Shown piece after piece: positions 32,129 to 41,680 of a stretch of DNA of 64,000 nt (position 1 is the stretch's first letter; every line of letters begins with the position of its first letter). Origin of the DNA: Paenibacillus sp. GSMTC-2017 (GTDB taxonomy: Bacteria; Bacillota; Bacilli; Paenibacillales; Paenibacillaceae); NCBI RefSeq assembly GCF_016019935.1, contig NZ_JAECMT010000002.1:1-64000 (forward strand). The letters are read 5' to 3'. The translations under genes were made by a program, and so were the position numbers. The notes under the pieces were generated by a model. That model was not told the origin of the DNA and searched no databases. It saw nothing but the letters and a program-made list of their open reading frames with translations.

Positions 32129-33025
32129 TTACTGTGAATTAACTACAACATTTACTCTATTTTTTTGATCTAATGTATCTTTTACATACACTGCAATATG
32201 TTCTGCTACATCGATACCATGGATTTTCCACGACTTCGCAAACTCTGGATTTTGATTGACTTCACAGACGACATATCGAAGCTGCTTATAATCAAAAAAC
32301 AAGTCTGCACCATAAATTCCTTCGCCTAAAACATCTACCAAACTTCCACTTATCGTTTCGATCTCTTCATTAATTGGAATGGGTTCAATTTCGGCTCCCA
32401 GATGCGTATTCGTCTTCCAGTTATCTGCTGATACCCGGCGGAAAGCTACAATTGGTTTCTTACCAACAATGACGACACGGATGTCGTAATCGCCTTTTTC
32501 CACATATTCTTGTACGAGGACAGGAAACGATTGATGTGCAGGATCTACTGATTCTCTTGCCGCAATCCAGCCATCCAAACATTCCTTGCCTGTTATTCTG
32601 GCGATGCCTCTTCCCCATGAGGATGTGGCTGGTTTGATGACACAGATGTCACCGAATGCCCGCAAAGCTTCGAACAGCTTCGCGGGAGTAAAAGCAATTT
32701 TAAACTTAGGTTGAGGTACACCATTTTTTTCGAAAACGATAGCTTGATGAATTTTGTTTGTGCAAATGGCGATAGCTTTTGTACTATTCAACGTATTAAG
32801 TCCTGCTAGTTCTAACAGATGGGATCTACTTATCGCACTTTTTTGAGAAAGGCATCGAATAAGTGCTAGTCCAAATGACTCTGCATCGGTTACGCCAAGA
32901 GGCAAGTCCATGGAATCTAAATTTACTTGTACACGTACACCGAGTTTACCTAGATGTTCGATAATGCGTTGTTCTTCTTCCCTCAGCTTCGTCACACATA
33001 AAAGAATAGAGTTATTCCCATCCAT
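32129..33025 (-). CDS. lysX: LysX-type ATP-grasp ligase
   Basis: 298 residues of the RimK/LysX ATP-grasp family: IKPATSSWGRGIARI (ATP lysine and glycine loop), VLVQEYVEKGDYDIRVVIVGKKPIVAFRR, and Mg-binding EVNQNPEFAKS. LysX joins the amino group of glutamate (or aminoadipate) to the C-terminal glutamate of LysW, which protects it for the following steps. It lies 9 bp after lysW. The clade-specific residue that sets Glu versus aminoadipate was not resolved by eye. Confidence 0.9.
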   Translation of the reverse strand: MDGNNSILLCVTKLREEEQRIIEHLGKLGVRVQVNLDSMDLPLGVTDAESFGLALIRCLSQKSAISRSHLLELAGLNTLNSTKAIAICTNKIHQAIVFEKNGVPQPKFKIAFTPAKLFEALRAFGDICVIKPATSSWGRGIARITGKECLDGWIAARESVDPAHQSFPVLVQEYVEKGDYDIRVVIVGKKPIVAFRRVSADNWKTNTHLGAEIEPIPINEEIETISGSLVDVLGEGIYGADLFFDYKQLRYVVCEVNQNPEFAKSWKIHGIDVAEHIAVYVKDTLDQKNRVNVVVNSQ

Positions 33026-33034
33026 ATTGGCTAC

Positions 33035-33208
33035 CTACTCTCCCCAAGTTTCTTCGATCTCGGGAGCTAGAGCTATTGAGATAAGACTAGATTCAACTTG
33101 AACCTCATGTTCTTGACCGCAAGAATCACATTCTACGATTTCACCTGTTGTTACTTGTGCTTCCACCTCAATGTCTGACCTGCATACTAGGCAACTTAAA
33201 TCTGACAT
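33035..33208 (-). CDS. lysW: LysW amino-group carrier protein
   Basis: 57 residues. Zinc-ribbon cysteines C6, C9, C27 and C30 (CLVC, CDSC), an acidic body, and a C-terminus IEETWGE that fits the conserved EDWGE end whose final glutamate carries the substrate. AGGAGGTG precedes the ATG at 33208. First gene of the pathway, directly followed by lysX. Confidence 0.93.
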   Translation of the reverse strand: MSDLSCLVCRSDIEVEAQVTTGEIVECDSCGQEHEVQVESSLISIALAPEIEETWGE

Positions 33209-33245
33209 CAACTACACCTCCTAAAAATTTGGATAAAACCATATA

Positions 33246-33270
33246 TTATAACGGCTTAACGCCTTTATAA
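33246..33270 (-). promoter_or_regulatory. Dyad with TATAAT ahead of lysW
   Basis: TTATAA-aGGC/GCCg-TTATAA hairpin between the Dpp binding-protein gene and lysW; its distal arm contains TATAAT (33250-33245). It may be a weak transcript end, a -10 element, or both. No good -35 was found. Confidence 0.35.
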
Positions 33271-33271
33271 C

Positions 33272-34936
33272 TTACTTTGCGGTAACATCCCATTCATTAA
33301 CGTTGTTAAATGTTCCGAGATTGAGTGGTTTACCGACAAGAACATCCTTTGATACGACTTGCAGACGTTTTTCGGAATAGACCGCTAACGTAGGTACTTC
33401 ATCATGTAAAATTTGTTGCAATTGATTGTAAATGTCGCGGCGCTTAGCTTCATCGATTTCTTGCTCACCTTTTTTGATGAGTTCATCGACTTGTGGGTTT
33501 TTATATCGAATGACACTATCAGGATCATCACTCTTATAAGTTGTAAAATAGAGACTTGGCTCAATATAGTAATCTCTTGTAAAAATGGTAATATCGTGCT
33601 CGCCCTTCTCGACTTTATCGATCAGTGTAGGGAAATCGAACTTCTGAACATCTATTTTAATGCCGACAGCTTCAAGGTTTTGCACCAAAATGTCTGCGGC
33701 TTGTTCACGAACTTTATTACCTACAGGGATGATAAAAGTTAGTTTGCGACTTCCGTCCCAGCCTGCTTCTTTTAACAGCTCCTTAGCTTTTTCAGGATTG
33801 TATTCATATGGTTTAACGTCTTTGTTGAAATACGGATGAGAGCTTGGAACGCCACCGTCTATAATCTCGGCTTGACCTTTCAATAGCTGTTCGACGATAA
33901 GTTTACGATTCAATGCATGTGCAATGGCTTGACGGATACGTACATCGGATAGCTTCTCTGTATTAAAAAAGAGTTCAGCTGGCTCAGACGCTGGTGCAGA
34001 CGTCACATTTACATTATCGAAACCTTTCACTTTGTCATAATCGGTAATGGGTACAAGTCCAACTGGCAACGAATTTAATTGAATTTCTCCTGTTTGCAGT
34101 TGAGCAACAAGATTAGCAGCAGGAAGTACTTTGATAAATATCGTGTCAATCTTAGGGACAGCTAAATAGTAATTTTCGTTTTTCGACACTTCTACGAATT
34201 GACCTTGCTCGTAGTTTGCATATTTGTATGCTCCAATTGTTACCGTCGGTTTTTGGAAGTAAGGGTTGGTAGAAAGCTGCTCCACATTTGCGTCTTTTAA
34301 AATATGCTCTGGCAAGAAGTTAACTCGAACTCCGAAACGTTCATTGAATATAAGTGGATCTATCGGTGCTTTTGTTTTGATTTCAAATGTAGTTGCATCA
34401 ATAACGGTAAGTCCTTTGACTTCCGTTACACCTTCATCTAACTTTCCAAAATCATTAACGCCATCAATAAAGTTAAGTTGGAAAGACGTTTCTACTTTGG
34501 CATGGAGAGCAAGTTTTAACGTAAATGCTACATCTGCTGTCGTAAAAGGAGTTCCGTCGTTCCACTTCAAACCCGATTTCAGTTTAACCGTATAAGTTTG
34601 TTTATCTTTTGTTTCGATAGATTCCGCAAGTTTAGGTGAAAATTGTGCAACCTCGTTAACATCTAATAATGAATCATTTAGAAGACTGATCGGTAAGATT
34701 GAAGATGAACTTCCTTGATTATTGATCTGATTTAAAGTAACGGGAGCATTAACGATCCCGATGGTTATCGTTTTGGGGACTGTTGATTCACTTGTACTTG
34801 TTGCTGGTGAAGGAGATTCAGTAGCTGCTTTTGTTGCTTCAAGAGTTTTAGGTTCGTTCGTTTTGCTGCAAGCGGATAAAAATAATAGTAGTGCTGTTAA
34901 TAGAATTACGATTTGAGCGTGTGTGTTTCTTCTCAT
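33272..34936 (-). CDS. ABC transporter substrate-binding lipoprotein (family 5, Dpp/Opp type)
   Basis: 554 residues with a lipoprotein signal peptide (lipobox LSAC at about residues 20-23). The rest is a family 5 solute-binding protein: KLAESIETKDKQTYTVKL, LKWNDGTPFTTADVAFTL, VRIRQAIAHALNR. It binds peptides, nickel chelates or similar on the outside of the membrane. It is last in the five-gene importer operon (DppD-DppF-DppB-DppC-SBP order). Ligand unknown; the neighbouring sulfur operon suggests sulfur-containing peptides. Confidence 0.88.
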   Translation of the reverse strand: MRRNTHAQIVILLTALLLFLSACSKTNEPKTLEATKAATESPSPATSTSESTVPKTITIGIVNAPVTLNQINNQGSSSSILPISLLNDSLLDVNEVAQFSPKLAESIETKDKQTYTVKLKSGLKWNDGTPFTTADVAFTLKLALHAKVETSFQLNFIDGVNDFGKLDEGVTEVKGLTVIDATTFEIKTKAPIDPLIFNERFGVRVNFLPEHILKDANVEQLSTNPYFQKPTVTIGAYKYANYEQGQFVEVSKNENYYLAVPKIDTIFIKVLPAANLVAQLQTGEIQLNSLPVGLVPITDYDKVKGFDNVNVTSAPASEPAELFFNTEKLSDVRIRQAIAHALNRKLIVEQLLKGQAEIIDGGVPSSHPYFNKDVKPYEYNPEKAKELLKEAGWDGSRKLTFIIPVGNKVREQAADILVQNLEAVGIKIDVQKFDFPTLIDKVEKGEHDITIFTRDYYIEPSLYFTTYKSDDPDSVIRYKNPQVDELIKKGEQEIDEAKRRDIYNQLQQILHDEVPTLAVYSEKRLQVVSKDVLVGKPLNLGTFNNVNEWDVTAK

Positions 34937-34993
34937 AGAGTTCTCTCCCTTTGTTTATCTCGCTAATTAAGTTTTGTCATTCAATTCGTGCTA

Positions 34994-35911
34994 TTATTTT
35001 GAATCCAATGCATCACGAAGCCCATCGCCTACAAAGTTAATCGCTAGAACAGTTATTAGGATGATGAAGCCAGCTGGCATCCACAACCACTGTTGTTCTG
35101 TAAGTACCGTTAACGATTGTGCGTCATGCAGCATATTTCCTAAACTCGCCTCTGGAGACTTCACTCCCATGCCTAGAAAGCTAAGACCTGCTTCGCTAAG
35201 TATCGTACTGGCGATGCCGAATGTAGCGTTAACGATGATAGGGCCAAGCGCATTAGGCAAAATATGACGAAACATAATTCTAGTGGTGCTATATCCAAGT
35301 GCTACACCTGCACGAACGTAATCCAATCCTTTAATGGAAAGAACACTTCCCCGAACAAGCATTGCAATTGTTGGCCATTTGAATAAAGCAAGGACGATCA
35401 TTATCGTCGAAATGTTAGCTCCAAACATACTTATAATGACTAGAACAACCATCATATAAGGGAAGCTGAGAAAGATGTCAGTTAATCGCATAAGAATCAT
35501 ATCGATCCATTTGCCGTAATAAGCGGCAATCATTCCTACTAACGTACCGAAAGTCACATAAATGATTACTGTTGAAAATCCAATAAATAAGGAAACTCTC
35601 ATTCCGTAAATCAAACGGCTTAGAACATCCCGGCCAACTTGATCCGTTCCTAACCAATGTGTAGCTGAGGGTGGTGCGCCGAATACGGCTGTCATTTCAT
35701 TAGGTTGAAATGGAGCAAGCCAAGGAGCTAACAAACCTATGCTTAAGAGTAAAGTTGTCGTTACAAGTCCCAAAACAGCTAACTTATGTTTGAAAAATTT
35801 ACGTCTAACTTGTTTTGCGAAGCTTTCAATGTCGTCCGTTTTTTCTTCCTCATCCCTCCCGCTATTTGAGGTGAGGTTGTTCCTCTTCCAAGGAAGCCTT
35901 GCTGTAGACAT
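34994..35911 (-). CDS. Dpp-type ABC permease (DppC/OppC)
   Basis: 305 residues, six helices, with the EAA loop near GVALGYSTTRIMFRHILPNALGPI and the N-terminal OppC extension (FFKHKLAVLGLVTTTLLL). Pairs with the upstream DppB-type permease, 12 bp away. GGGGG precedes the ATG. Confidence 0.88.
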   Translation of the reverse strand: MSTARLPWKRNNLTSNSGRDEEEKTDDIESFAKQVRRKFFKHKLAVLGLVTTTLLLSIGLLAPWLAPFQPNEMTAVFGAPPSATHWLGTDQVGRDVLSRLIYGMRVSLFIGFSTVIIYVTFGTLVGMIAAYYGKWIDMILMRLTDIFLSFPYMMVVLVIISMFGANISTIMIVLALFKWPTIAMLVRGSVLSIKGLDYVRAGVALGYSTTRIMFRHILPNALGPIIVNATFGIASTILSEAGLSFLGMGVKSPEASLGNMLHDAQSLTVLTEQQWLWMPAGFIILITVLAINFVGDGLRDALDSK

Positions 35912-35923
35912 AGGCTATCCCCC

Positions 35924-36877
35924 TTATGAACTGTATTTAATACGTGGATCGGCAATGGCATAGAGAATGTCCATAAACAAATTTGTTGAAAGCACGACAC
36001 ATGCCGCAATTAAATTTAACCCCATTAATATTGGGTAATCTCTTGATAAAATAGCTTCCATCGTTAGCTGTCCTATTCCTGGCCATTGGAAAACTTGTTC
36101 AATGATAATGCTGCCACCTAGCAACAATGGGATTTCTGTACCGACAACTGTAATGATCGGAATTAATGCATTCCGCAGTGCATGTTTATTCGTGACTACA
36201 AATTCAGTAAGCCCCTTCGCCCGTGCGGTTCGTAAGTAGTCTTGCTGAAGGACATCTAACATGCTTGCACGTACATACCTTACCTTTTTCCCAGCGATAG
36301 TTATCCCAAGAACAGTGACAGGAAGAATTAAGTGTAAGAGTACGTCTTGAAATCCGCCATTACCGCCAAGTGTTGTCATCCCGCCTGTTGGAAGCCACTT
36401 AAGCCCTATTCCTACGATATAGATCAATCCAAGCCCTAAGAAAAATGCTGGTATTGAAGTGCCAAGGAAAGATAATGCAGTTAAGATATAATCTAGCTTT
36501 GAATTTTGTTTAATGGCACTAATTACCCCGACTGGAACAGCGATAAGTATGCCCACTAGTAAGGAGGTTGAAGCAAGTAATAGGGTTGGCCCAATACGTT
36601 CACCAATAAGTTGTGAAACAGGTGCAAAGGTGCTGAATGAGTAACCTAAATCACCGCTTAAAAATCCACTGAGCCACTTCACATATTGCACATAAATCGG
36701 GTCGTTTAGCCCGAGAAGCTCCTTCTTCAGTTCTAACATCTCTTTTGGAATGTTTGGGTTGATTAACATATCTACTGGATTTCCAGGAGCCATGTTCATA
36801 ATGAGAAAGCTGAGAATCGTTATCCCGAAAAAGACAGGTATCGCTATAAGCAACCTTTTTACAATATATTGACCCAA
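35924..36877 (-). CDS. Dpp-type ABC permease (DppB/OppB)
   Basis: 317 residues; the N-terminus YIVKRLLIAIPVFFGITILSF is typical for DppB, and the EAA loop RTARAKGLTEFVVTNKHALRNALIPI is complete. Starts at TTG (36877) behind AAAGGGG. Part of the five-gene importer operon. Confidence 0.88.
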   Translation of the reverse strand: MGQYIVKRLLIAIPVFFGITILSFLIMNMAPGNPVDMLINPNIPKEMLELKKELLGLNDPIYVQYVKWLSGFLSGDLGYSFSTFAPVSQLIGERIGPTLLLASTSLLVGILIAVPVGVISAIKQNSKLDYILTALSFLGTSIPAFFLGLGLIYIVGIGLKWLPTGGMTTLGGNGGFQDVLLHLILPVTVLGITIAGKKVRYVRASMLDVLQQDYLRTARAKGLTEFVVTNKHALRNALIPIITVVGTEIPLLLGGSIIIEQVFQWPGIGQLTMEAILSRDYPILMGLNLIAACVVLSTNLFMDILYAIADPRIKYSS

Positions 36878-36912
36878 TGAGGTCCAACCCCTTTCTGAGT
36901 CGAGTTATCACA

Positions 36913-37920
36913 TTAAGCAAGCGGAAAGTGACAAGCAACCGCATGTTGGTCTTTCGAAATGTCTGGTTCTTCCCTGCGACATCTTTCCTGCACATAAGGG
37001 CATCGTGTATGAAATCGACATCCTTGTGGCGGATTAGCAGGGCTCGGAACATCACCTTGAATGAGTAGCTTTTTTTTCGATCTTAGTGTGGGATCAGGTT
37101 GTGGGTAGGCATTCAATAGAAGTTGTGTGTAAGGATGTTTCGGCTTACGAAACAATTGATCTGTGGGGGCTATTTCTACGATTTTCCCTACATACATGAC
37201 GGCAACTTTTGTACTAATTTGTTTCACTGCGCCAATGCCATGTGCGATGAACAAATACGTTAGTTTAAGCTCATCTTGTAAATCTTGAAGTAGATTAAGA
37301 ATTTGTGCTTGTATCGAAACGTCAAGTGCGGATACCGGCTCATCGCAGACGATAAGTTTCGGTTTAAATGAAATGGCTCTTGCAATACCGATACGCTGTC
37401 GTTGACCACCTGAAAATTCATGTGGATATCGATCACGAGCTGTTCGAGATAAACCAACTAGATGTAGAAGATGATCAACCTCACGCTCTACTTCACTTGG
37501 GTTCACAAGTTTATGAATGATCAAAGGCTCAGCAAGAGCATCATATATTCGCATTTTAGGATTTAATGAAGCGTATGGGTCTTGAAAGATCATTTGCATT
37601 CTCGTGCGTACAGGCTTAAGTTGCCGCTGTGAGTAATGAGTAATGTCTTCATTTTGGAATAAAATGCGACCTGAGAACGAATCTTCTAGTCTGATTATGG
37701 AACGACCAATTGTAGATTTGCCGCAGCCCGATTCGCCAACTAAGCCGATCGTTTCGCCTTCATATAGACTCAAACTTACATCATCTACTGCTTTAATATA
37801 ACTTTTGCTTTTAGAAAACAGCCCACTGCGTATCGGATAATATGTTTTTAAGGAATCAACTTCGAGTAATGGTTGTTTTATCTTTGTGGAGCGTTTATCC
37901 GCTAGATCAAGTACAGTCAT
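36913..37920 (-). CDS. Dpp-type ABC ATPase (DppF/OppF)
   Basis: 335 residues. Walker A GESGCGKST, signature FSGGQRQRIGIARA, Walker B KLIVCDEPVSALD, and the C-terminal oligopeptide ATPase extension with a cysteine cluster (CRFHTRCPYVQERC) that can hold an iron-sulfur centre. ATGA overlap with the DppD gene. Confidence 0.9.
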   Translation of the reverse strand: MTVLDLADKRSTKIKQPLLEVDSLKTYYPIRSGLFSKSKSYIKAVDDVSLSLYEGETIGLVGESGCGKSTIGRSIIRLEDSFSGRILFQNEDITHYSQRQLKPVRTRMQMIFQDPYASLNPKMRIYDALAEPLIIHKLVNPSEVEREVDHLLHLVGLSRTARDRYPHEFSGGQRQRIGIARAISFKPKLIVCDEPVSALDVSIQAQILNLLQDLQDELKLTYLFIAHGIGAVKQISTKVAVMYVGKIVEIAPTDQLFRKPKHPYTQLLLNAYPQPDPTLRSKKKLLIQGDVPSPANPPQGCRFHTRCPYVQERCRREEPDISKDQHAVACHFPLA

Positions 37921-38921
37921 ACACTAACCTCCAGCGCATGGGTTATCTCCGCCGCTTGTTGGGTTAGCCAGCAACGAACACTACTGCCTTTTCCTGAGGA
38001 GAATAGATCCGGCTGAACTCGGCCACATCGTTCTGTCGCATATTGACAACGCGTGTGAAAGCGACAGCCCGTTGGCATCTGCTGGATAGAAGGTACAGTA
38101 CCCGATATGGCAAGTAGCCGCTCCCTACTTTGTTGATCGATCCTTGGAATTGACTTCATTAAACCTTGCGTATAGGGATGCTGAGGAGCTCGAAACAGTT
38201 CAAATACATTTCCTGATTCGACGACTTGCCCAGCATACATAACAATTACATGATCAGCCATCTCGGCTACAACCCCGAGGTCATGGGTGACTAACAGAAT
38301 AGCAGCTCCACTTTCCTCTTGAAGCTGTTTCATCAATTGCAATATTTGAGCTTGAATCGTAACATCCAGTGCAGTTGTTGGCTCATCGGCAATGAGCAGT
38401 TTTGGTTTACAAACGAGCGCCATCGCAATCATAACCCGTTGACGCATACCACCCGATAATGAATGAGGATACTCTTTTGCGATTGCTTCTGGCCTTGGAA
38501 TACCAACTTTCTTTAACATCTCAACGGCTATCGTTTTTGCTTCTTTTCGTGATTTGTTCATATGAAGACGAATGGACTCTTCGATTTGCTCACCGATTGG
38601 TATTACTGGGTTCAGTGATGTCATAGGCTCTTGAAATATCATCGAAATATCGCTGCCACGTAGTTTGCGAAGCTGATCTTCCGTACTATTCGTAAGTGAT
38701 CTGCCGTCGAAACGTATATCACCGTTAGCAACGGACCCATTCGCACCTAGCAACCCCATAATGGAAAGTGAAGTTACACTTTTACCGCAACCGGATTCCC
38801 CCACTATCGCAATGGTTTCCCCTGCTTTTAGTTCAAAGCTCACATCATCTACAGAAATGAGTTTTCCTTTTTCAGTGCGATAGGCTACTTGCAGAGAATC
38901 TACTTCCAGTAACTGTCCCAT
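37917..38921 (-). CDS. Dpp-type ABC ATPase (DppD/OppD)
   Basis: 334 residues. Walker A GESGCGKSV, signature LSGGMRQRVMIAMA, Walker B LLIADEPTTALD, and the C-terminal Cys segment CRFHTRCQYATERC. First gene of the importer operon, with a TAGGAATT dyad in its promoter region. Confidence 0.9.
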   Translation of the reverse strand: MGQLLEVDSLQVAYRTEKGKLISVDDVSFELKAGETIAIVGESGCGKSVTSLSIMGLLGANGSVANGDIRFDGRSLTNSTEDQLRKLRGSDISMIFQEPMTSLNPVIPIGEQIEESIRLHMNKSRKEAKTIAVEMLKKVGIPRPEAIAKEYPHSLSGGMRQRVMIAMALVCKPKLLIADEPTTALDVTIQAQILQLMKQLQEESGAAILLVTHDLGVVAEMADHVIVMYAGQVVESGNVFELFRAPQHPYTQGLMKSIPRIDQQSRERLLAISGTVPSIQQMPTGCRFHTRCQYATERCGRVQPDLFSSGKGSSVRCWLTQQAAEITHALEVSV

Positions 38922-38970
38922 TTGTTATCACCTACTTTCTTCTGAGGGAAGTCGAGTCCGAGTAATGAAT

Positions 38971-38989
38971 CCTTATAATTCCTATAAGG
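38971..38989. promoter_or_regulatory. Dyad CCTTATA-n5-TATAAGG with TAGGAATT
   Basis: A perfect 7-bp inverted repeat 50 bp before the Dpp operon. Its core TAGGAATTATAAG recurs exactly before the Tcy-type operon (47092-47080) and TAGGAATT recurs before the LysR gene. It resembles GGAATT-containing sites of the cysteine repressor CymR. Confidence 0.5.
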
Positions 38990-39093
38990 TTAATATGCTT
39001 TAACTAATTTCAGCATACATGACTCTTTACCGTTTGAATAATAGAATAATTCTATTTGTTAATAGATAAAATCTCAGAAGAAACCGTTATGAT

Positions 39094-39151
39094 AATAAAA
39101 TCCGCTGGTTCACTATCATCCGGGTGCGGTAGATATAGGACCAGCGGATTT
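39094..39151 (-). terminator. Terminator after the sulfur operon
   Basis: 12-bp stem (39098-39109/39140-39151) with an inner CTATC/GATAG helix, 17 nt past the last gene, followed by TTTTATTATC on the minus strand. Confidence 0.75.
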
Positions 39152-39167
39152 AGGCGCAGTTTTCCCT

Positions 39168-40496
39168 TTAGCTATTTATTTTAACTACAGTATATTGATT
39201 GGCAGGAATAGGCAAACCTAGATTGCCACGGAGTGTATCTGATTCGTACTCAGTTCGATAAATGCCCCGTTCTTGTAAGATAGGTACAACAAGATCGACA
39301 AACTCATTAAGTGCACTTGGAAGTGGCGGGTGAATAATAAATCCATCAGCGGCTTCCTCCGCATGCCATTGTTCAATAAGGTCTGCAATATGCTCGGGTG
39401 TACCTATAAATTGGCTCCGCGGCGCGGCAGAATTCAAAGCAACTTGTCGCAATGTAAGGTTTTTCTCTTTAGCTGTTTTTTTGATTTTGTCAGTACTGCC
39501 ACGGAAGCTATTGCTACCGATATCGCCTAGCTCTGGGAATGGTTCATCGAGCGGGTATTGGGTGAAGTCATGGTGGTCGAAGAAACGACCAAGATACTGA
39601 AGTGCTAATTCAATACTAATTAAGCTAGTTAACTCTTTATACTTATTGTCTGCCTCTTCTTGCGTACGTCCGATGATCGGACTAATGCCTGGCAATATTA
39701 CAATGTCATCGCGTGAGCGCCCTAAAGCTGCTGTGCGGTTTTTGACATCCCTATAAAATTGTTTTGCTTCTTCAATATTTTCGTGCCCAGTAAATACAGC
39801 ATCAGCACTTCTTGCTGCAAGATTTCTACCACTTTCAGATGAACCTGCTTGGAAAACGACTGGCTGGCCTTGTTTGGAGCGAGCGATGTTAAGAGGACCT
39901 TCAACTGAAAAGTATTTGCCCTTATGATTAATGCGATGTAATTTGTTCGGATCAAAGAAAACGCCGGTTTCTTTGTTACGGATGAAGGCATCATCTTCCC
40001 ATGAATCCCAAAGACCTCGAACTACGTCAAGATGTTCTTCCGCAATCTTATAGCGCTCGTCATGAGATGGGTGCTCAGGTTTATTGTAGTTTTTGGCTGA
40101 TCCTTCTAGAGGTGAAGTCACGACGTTCCAACCTGCACGCCCTCCGCTTATGTGATCGATAGAACCAAATTGTCTAGCAACTGTGAAAGGTTCACTATAG
40201 GAGCTGGACAAGGTGCCGACTAACCCGATATTTGTTGTTACTGCTGCTAGTGCAGACAAAATCGTAATCGGCTCAAAACGGTTCAAGAAATGTGGAATCG
40301 ATTTCTCATTGATAAACAGACCGTCTGCGATAAAAACAAGATCAAACTTCCCCGCTTCTGCGATCAAAGCTTGTTGCTTATAAAATGGCAAACTCACACT
40401 CGCATCAACCGGAACTTCGGGGTGCCTCCAAGCGGTTACGTTACCTCCAACACCATGTATCAAAACACCAAACTTCACTTTTTTTCGTTTACTCAT
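39168..40496 (-). CDS. LLM flavin-dependent monooxygenase (NtaA/SnaA/YtnJ type)
   Basis: 442 residues, two-component FMNH2-dependent monooxygenase. Family features: [18 protein letters not shown], the long insertion with [20 protein letters not shown] and [20 protein letters not shown]. subtilis relatives YtnJ/CmoJ and YxeK cleave C-S bonds of N-acetylated S-alkyl or S-succino cysteines. As the last gene of an operon with an acetyltransferase and M20 deacylase, it fits the C-S cleaving step. GGAGGAGG precedes the ATG. Confidence 0.87.
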   Translation of the reverse strand: MSKRKKVKFGVLIHGVGGNVTAWRHPEVPVDASVSLPFYKQQALIAEAGKFDLVFIADGLFINEKSIPHFLNRFEPITILSALAAVTTNIGLVGTLSSSYSEPFTVARQFGSIDHISGGRAGWNVVTSPLEGSAKNYNKPEHPSHDERYKIAEEHLDVVRGLWDSWEDDAFIRNKETGVFFDPNKLHRINHKGKYFSVEGPLNIARSKQGQPVVFQAGSSESGRNLAARSADAVFTGHENIEEAKQFYRDVKNRTAALGRSRDDIVILPGISPIIGRTQEEADNKYKELTSLISIELALQYLGRFFDHHDFTQYPLDEPFPELGDIGSNSFRGSTDKIKKTAKEKNLTLRQVALNSAAPRSQFIGTPEHIADLIEQWHAEEAADGFIIHPPLPSALNEFVDLVVPILQERGIYRTEYESDTLRGNLGLPIPANQYTVVKINS

Positions 40497-40514
40497 TTTG
40501 TTCCTCCTCCAAAT

Positions 40515-40620
40515 TTTTGCGGAGCAAAAATTACTTCGTAAGCGTGTTCTTAGTTTTGTGTAACAAAACTTACTTCGTAAGCATGGGCTTGGTTTTGCGG
40601 AGCAAAACTTACCTCGCTTG
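40515..40620. repeat. Three tandem 39-bp double-hairpin repeats
   Basis: Units start at 40515, 40554 and 40593. Each has TTTTGC-n3-GCAAAA then CTTAC-ttc-GTAAG and a GC-containing linker; unit 2 varies in the first loop and unit 3 is cut off in the last codons of the GNAT gene. Located between the GNAT and monooxygenase genes inside the operon. Confidence 0.75.
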
Positions 40621-41145
40621 CAACAATGACGATTTTCTTAAATGTAATCGGTAACTAATTACGACCGACTCTTCCTTTACAATATCCTTGTCAATTGCTC
40701 TCTCGAATCCAAGACGTTCGTAGAGCTTGATTGCGGACGACATTACATCGGATGTATGGAGATGGAGCGTATCGGCGCCCCAATCGAGTGACCAATTAGC
40801 ACTTGCTCGAATTAACTCTGTAGCAACTCCAAGCCCACGAACACTCCTTTTTACTGCTAGAAGGCGCATAATCGGTGTATTAATGTTTAATTCTGGTGCA
40901 CCATATGCTGCCTCTGATGAATCATAAAGAAATACACTGCCGACAATTTCGCCCTTAAGCTCAGCAATGATTCTAGCTTTGACCTTAGGGTTTGTGACTG
41001 AAGCTTCAATGTTTTCTTTGTACTGCTCCCACTTTTCTTTTGGATACAGAAACTCATATTGGGCATAGGCATCAAGAAGTACTGCCTTAACCCTCTCAAG
41101 GTCGGACTCTTCTGCATTACGGATAATGATTGCTCTACCCGCCAT
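40609..41145 (-). CDS. GNAT N-acetyltransferase (SnaA/YtmI-like role)
   Basis: 178 residues with acetyl-CoA loop [17 protein letters not shown] and the C-terminal YERLGFERA of the GNAT fold. In the B. subtilis ytm and yxe operons an acetyltransferase N-acetylates S-modified cysteine before oxidation; this is the inferred role. The start is the ATG at 41145 (AGGTG upstream) rather than the GTG at 41154. Its last codons overlap the 39-bp repeat array. Confidence 0.82.
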   Translation of the reverse strand: MAGRAIIIRNAEESDLERVKAVLLDAYAQYEFLYPKEKWEQYKENIEASVTNPKVKARIIAELKGEIVGSVFLYDSSEAAYGAPELNINTPIMRLLAVKRSVRGLGVATELIRASANWSLDWGADTLHLHTSDVMSSAIKLYERLGFERAIDKDIVKEESVVISYRLHLRKSSLLQAR

Positions 41146-41162
41146 GATTAACACCTGCTTCC

Positions 41163-41678
41163 TTAAGAATTTTTTGTGGTTGTTCCAATGACACAGCTCG
41201 ACTCCACAGAACCAATTACTCCGTTTTTAATTCTTGCTATTTGGGATAAATGAGTTTGCACATGTGAGATGAACGCATGAATAATATCCGATAGAGTTAC
41301 AACATCGCCTTTTGCATTAATCGCTGTTTTCGCCCAGTCTTCTAGCTCCAATCTTCGAAAAAGTAAACTGTTGTAGTGCAATAAAGCTCCAAAGATGTGC
41401 AGTAGCTCGCTAGCTTTACCTTCATTCGACTTCTGGCTTGCTACCCACTCATCCTGCTTAAAGGATGGAAGCCTTACTTCTGACCCGGACAAAATTTCTT
41501 TAATTCGGAACGAAACGATAATGCTATGGTCTACTAAATGTGCTAATACTTCAGTAACGCTCCACTGTGTGGGTGTACCTTTCCATCGAAGATCCTCTTC
41601 CGTTAACCCTTCAATCGCTTGAGATAACTGCTGAGATGTATTTACATACAAATCGATATCTACTGGCACGTCACTCAT
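41163..41678 (-). CDS. DinB-fold protein
   Basis: 171 residues, four-helix DinB/YfiT-like metal-binding fold: WSVTEVLAHLVDHS supplies the first histidines and HAFISHVQTHLSQIARIK the last. Members include thiol-dependent transferases (bacillithiol/mycothiol-dependent), so a thiol-handling role in this sulfur operon is plausible. 2 bp after the M20 gene. Confidence 0.78.
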   Translation of the reverse strand: MSDVPVDIDLYVNTSQQLSQAIEGLTEEDLRWKGTPTQWSVTEVLAHLVDHSIIVSFRIKEILSGSEVRLPSFKQDEWVASQKSNEGKASELLHIFGALLHYNSLLFRRLELEDWAKTAINAKGDVVTLSDIIHAFISHVQTHLSQIARIKNGVIGSVESSCVIGTTTKNS

Positions 41679-41680
41679 TT

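Noticed and set aside
27165..33208. Primary lysine or arginine biosynthesis for the lysWXYZK genes
   Set aside because: A paired transketolase, DegT aminotransferase, exporter and dipeptide-type ligase are not part of those pathways, and no ArgD/LysJ-type aminotransferase is present.
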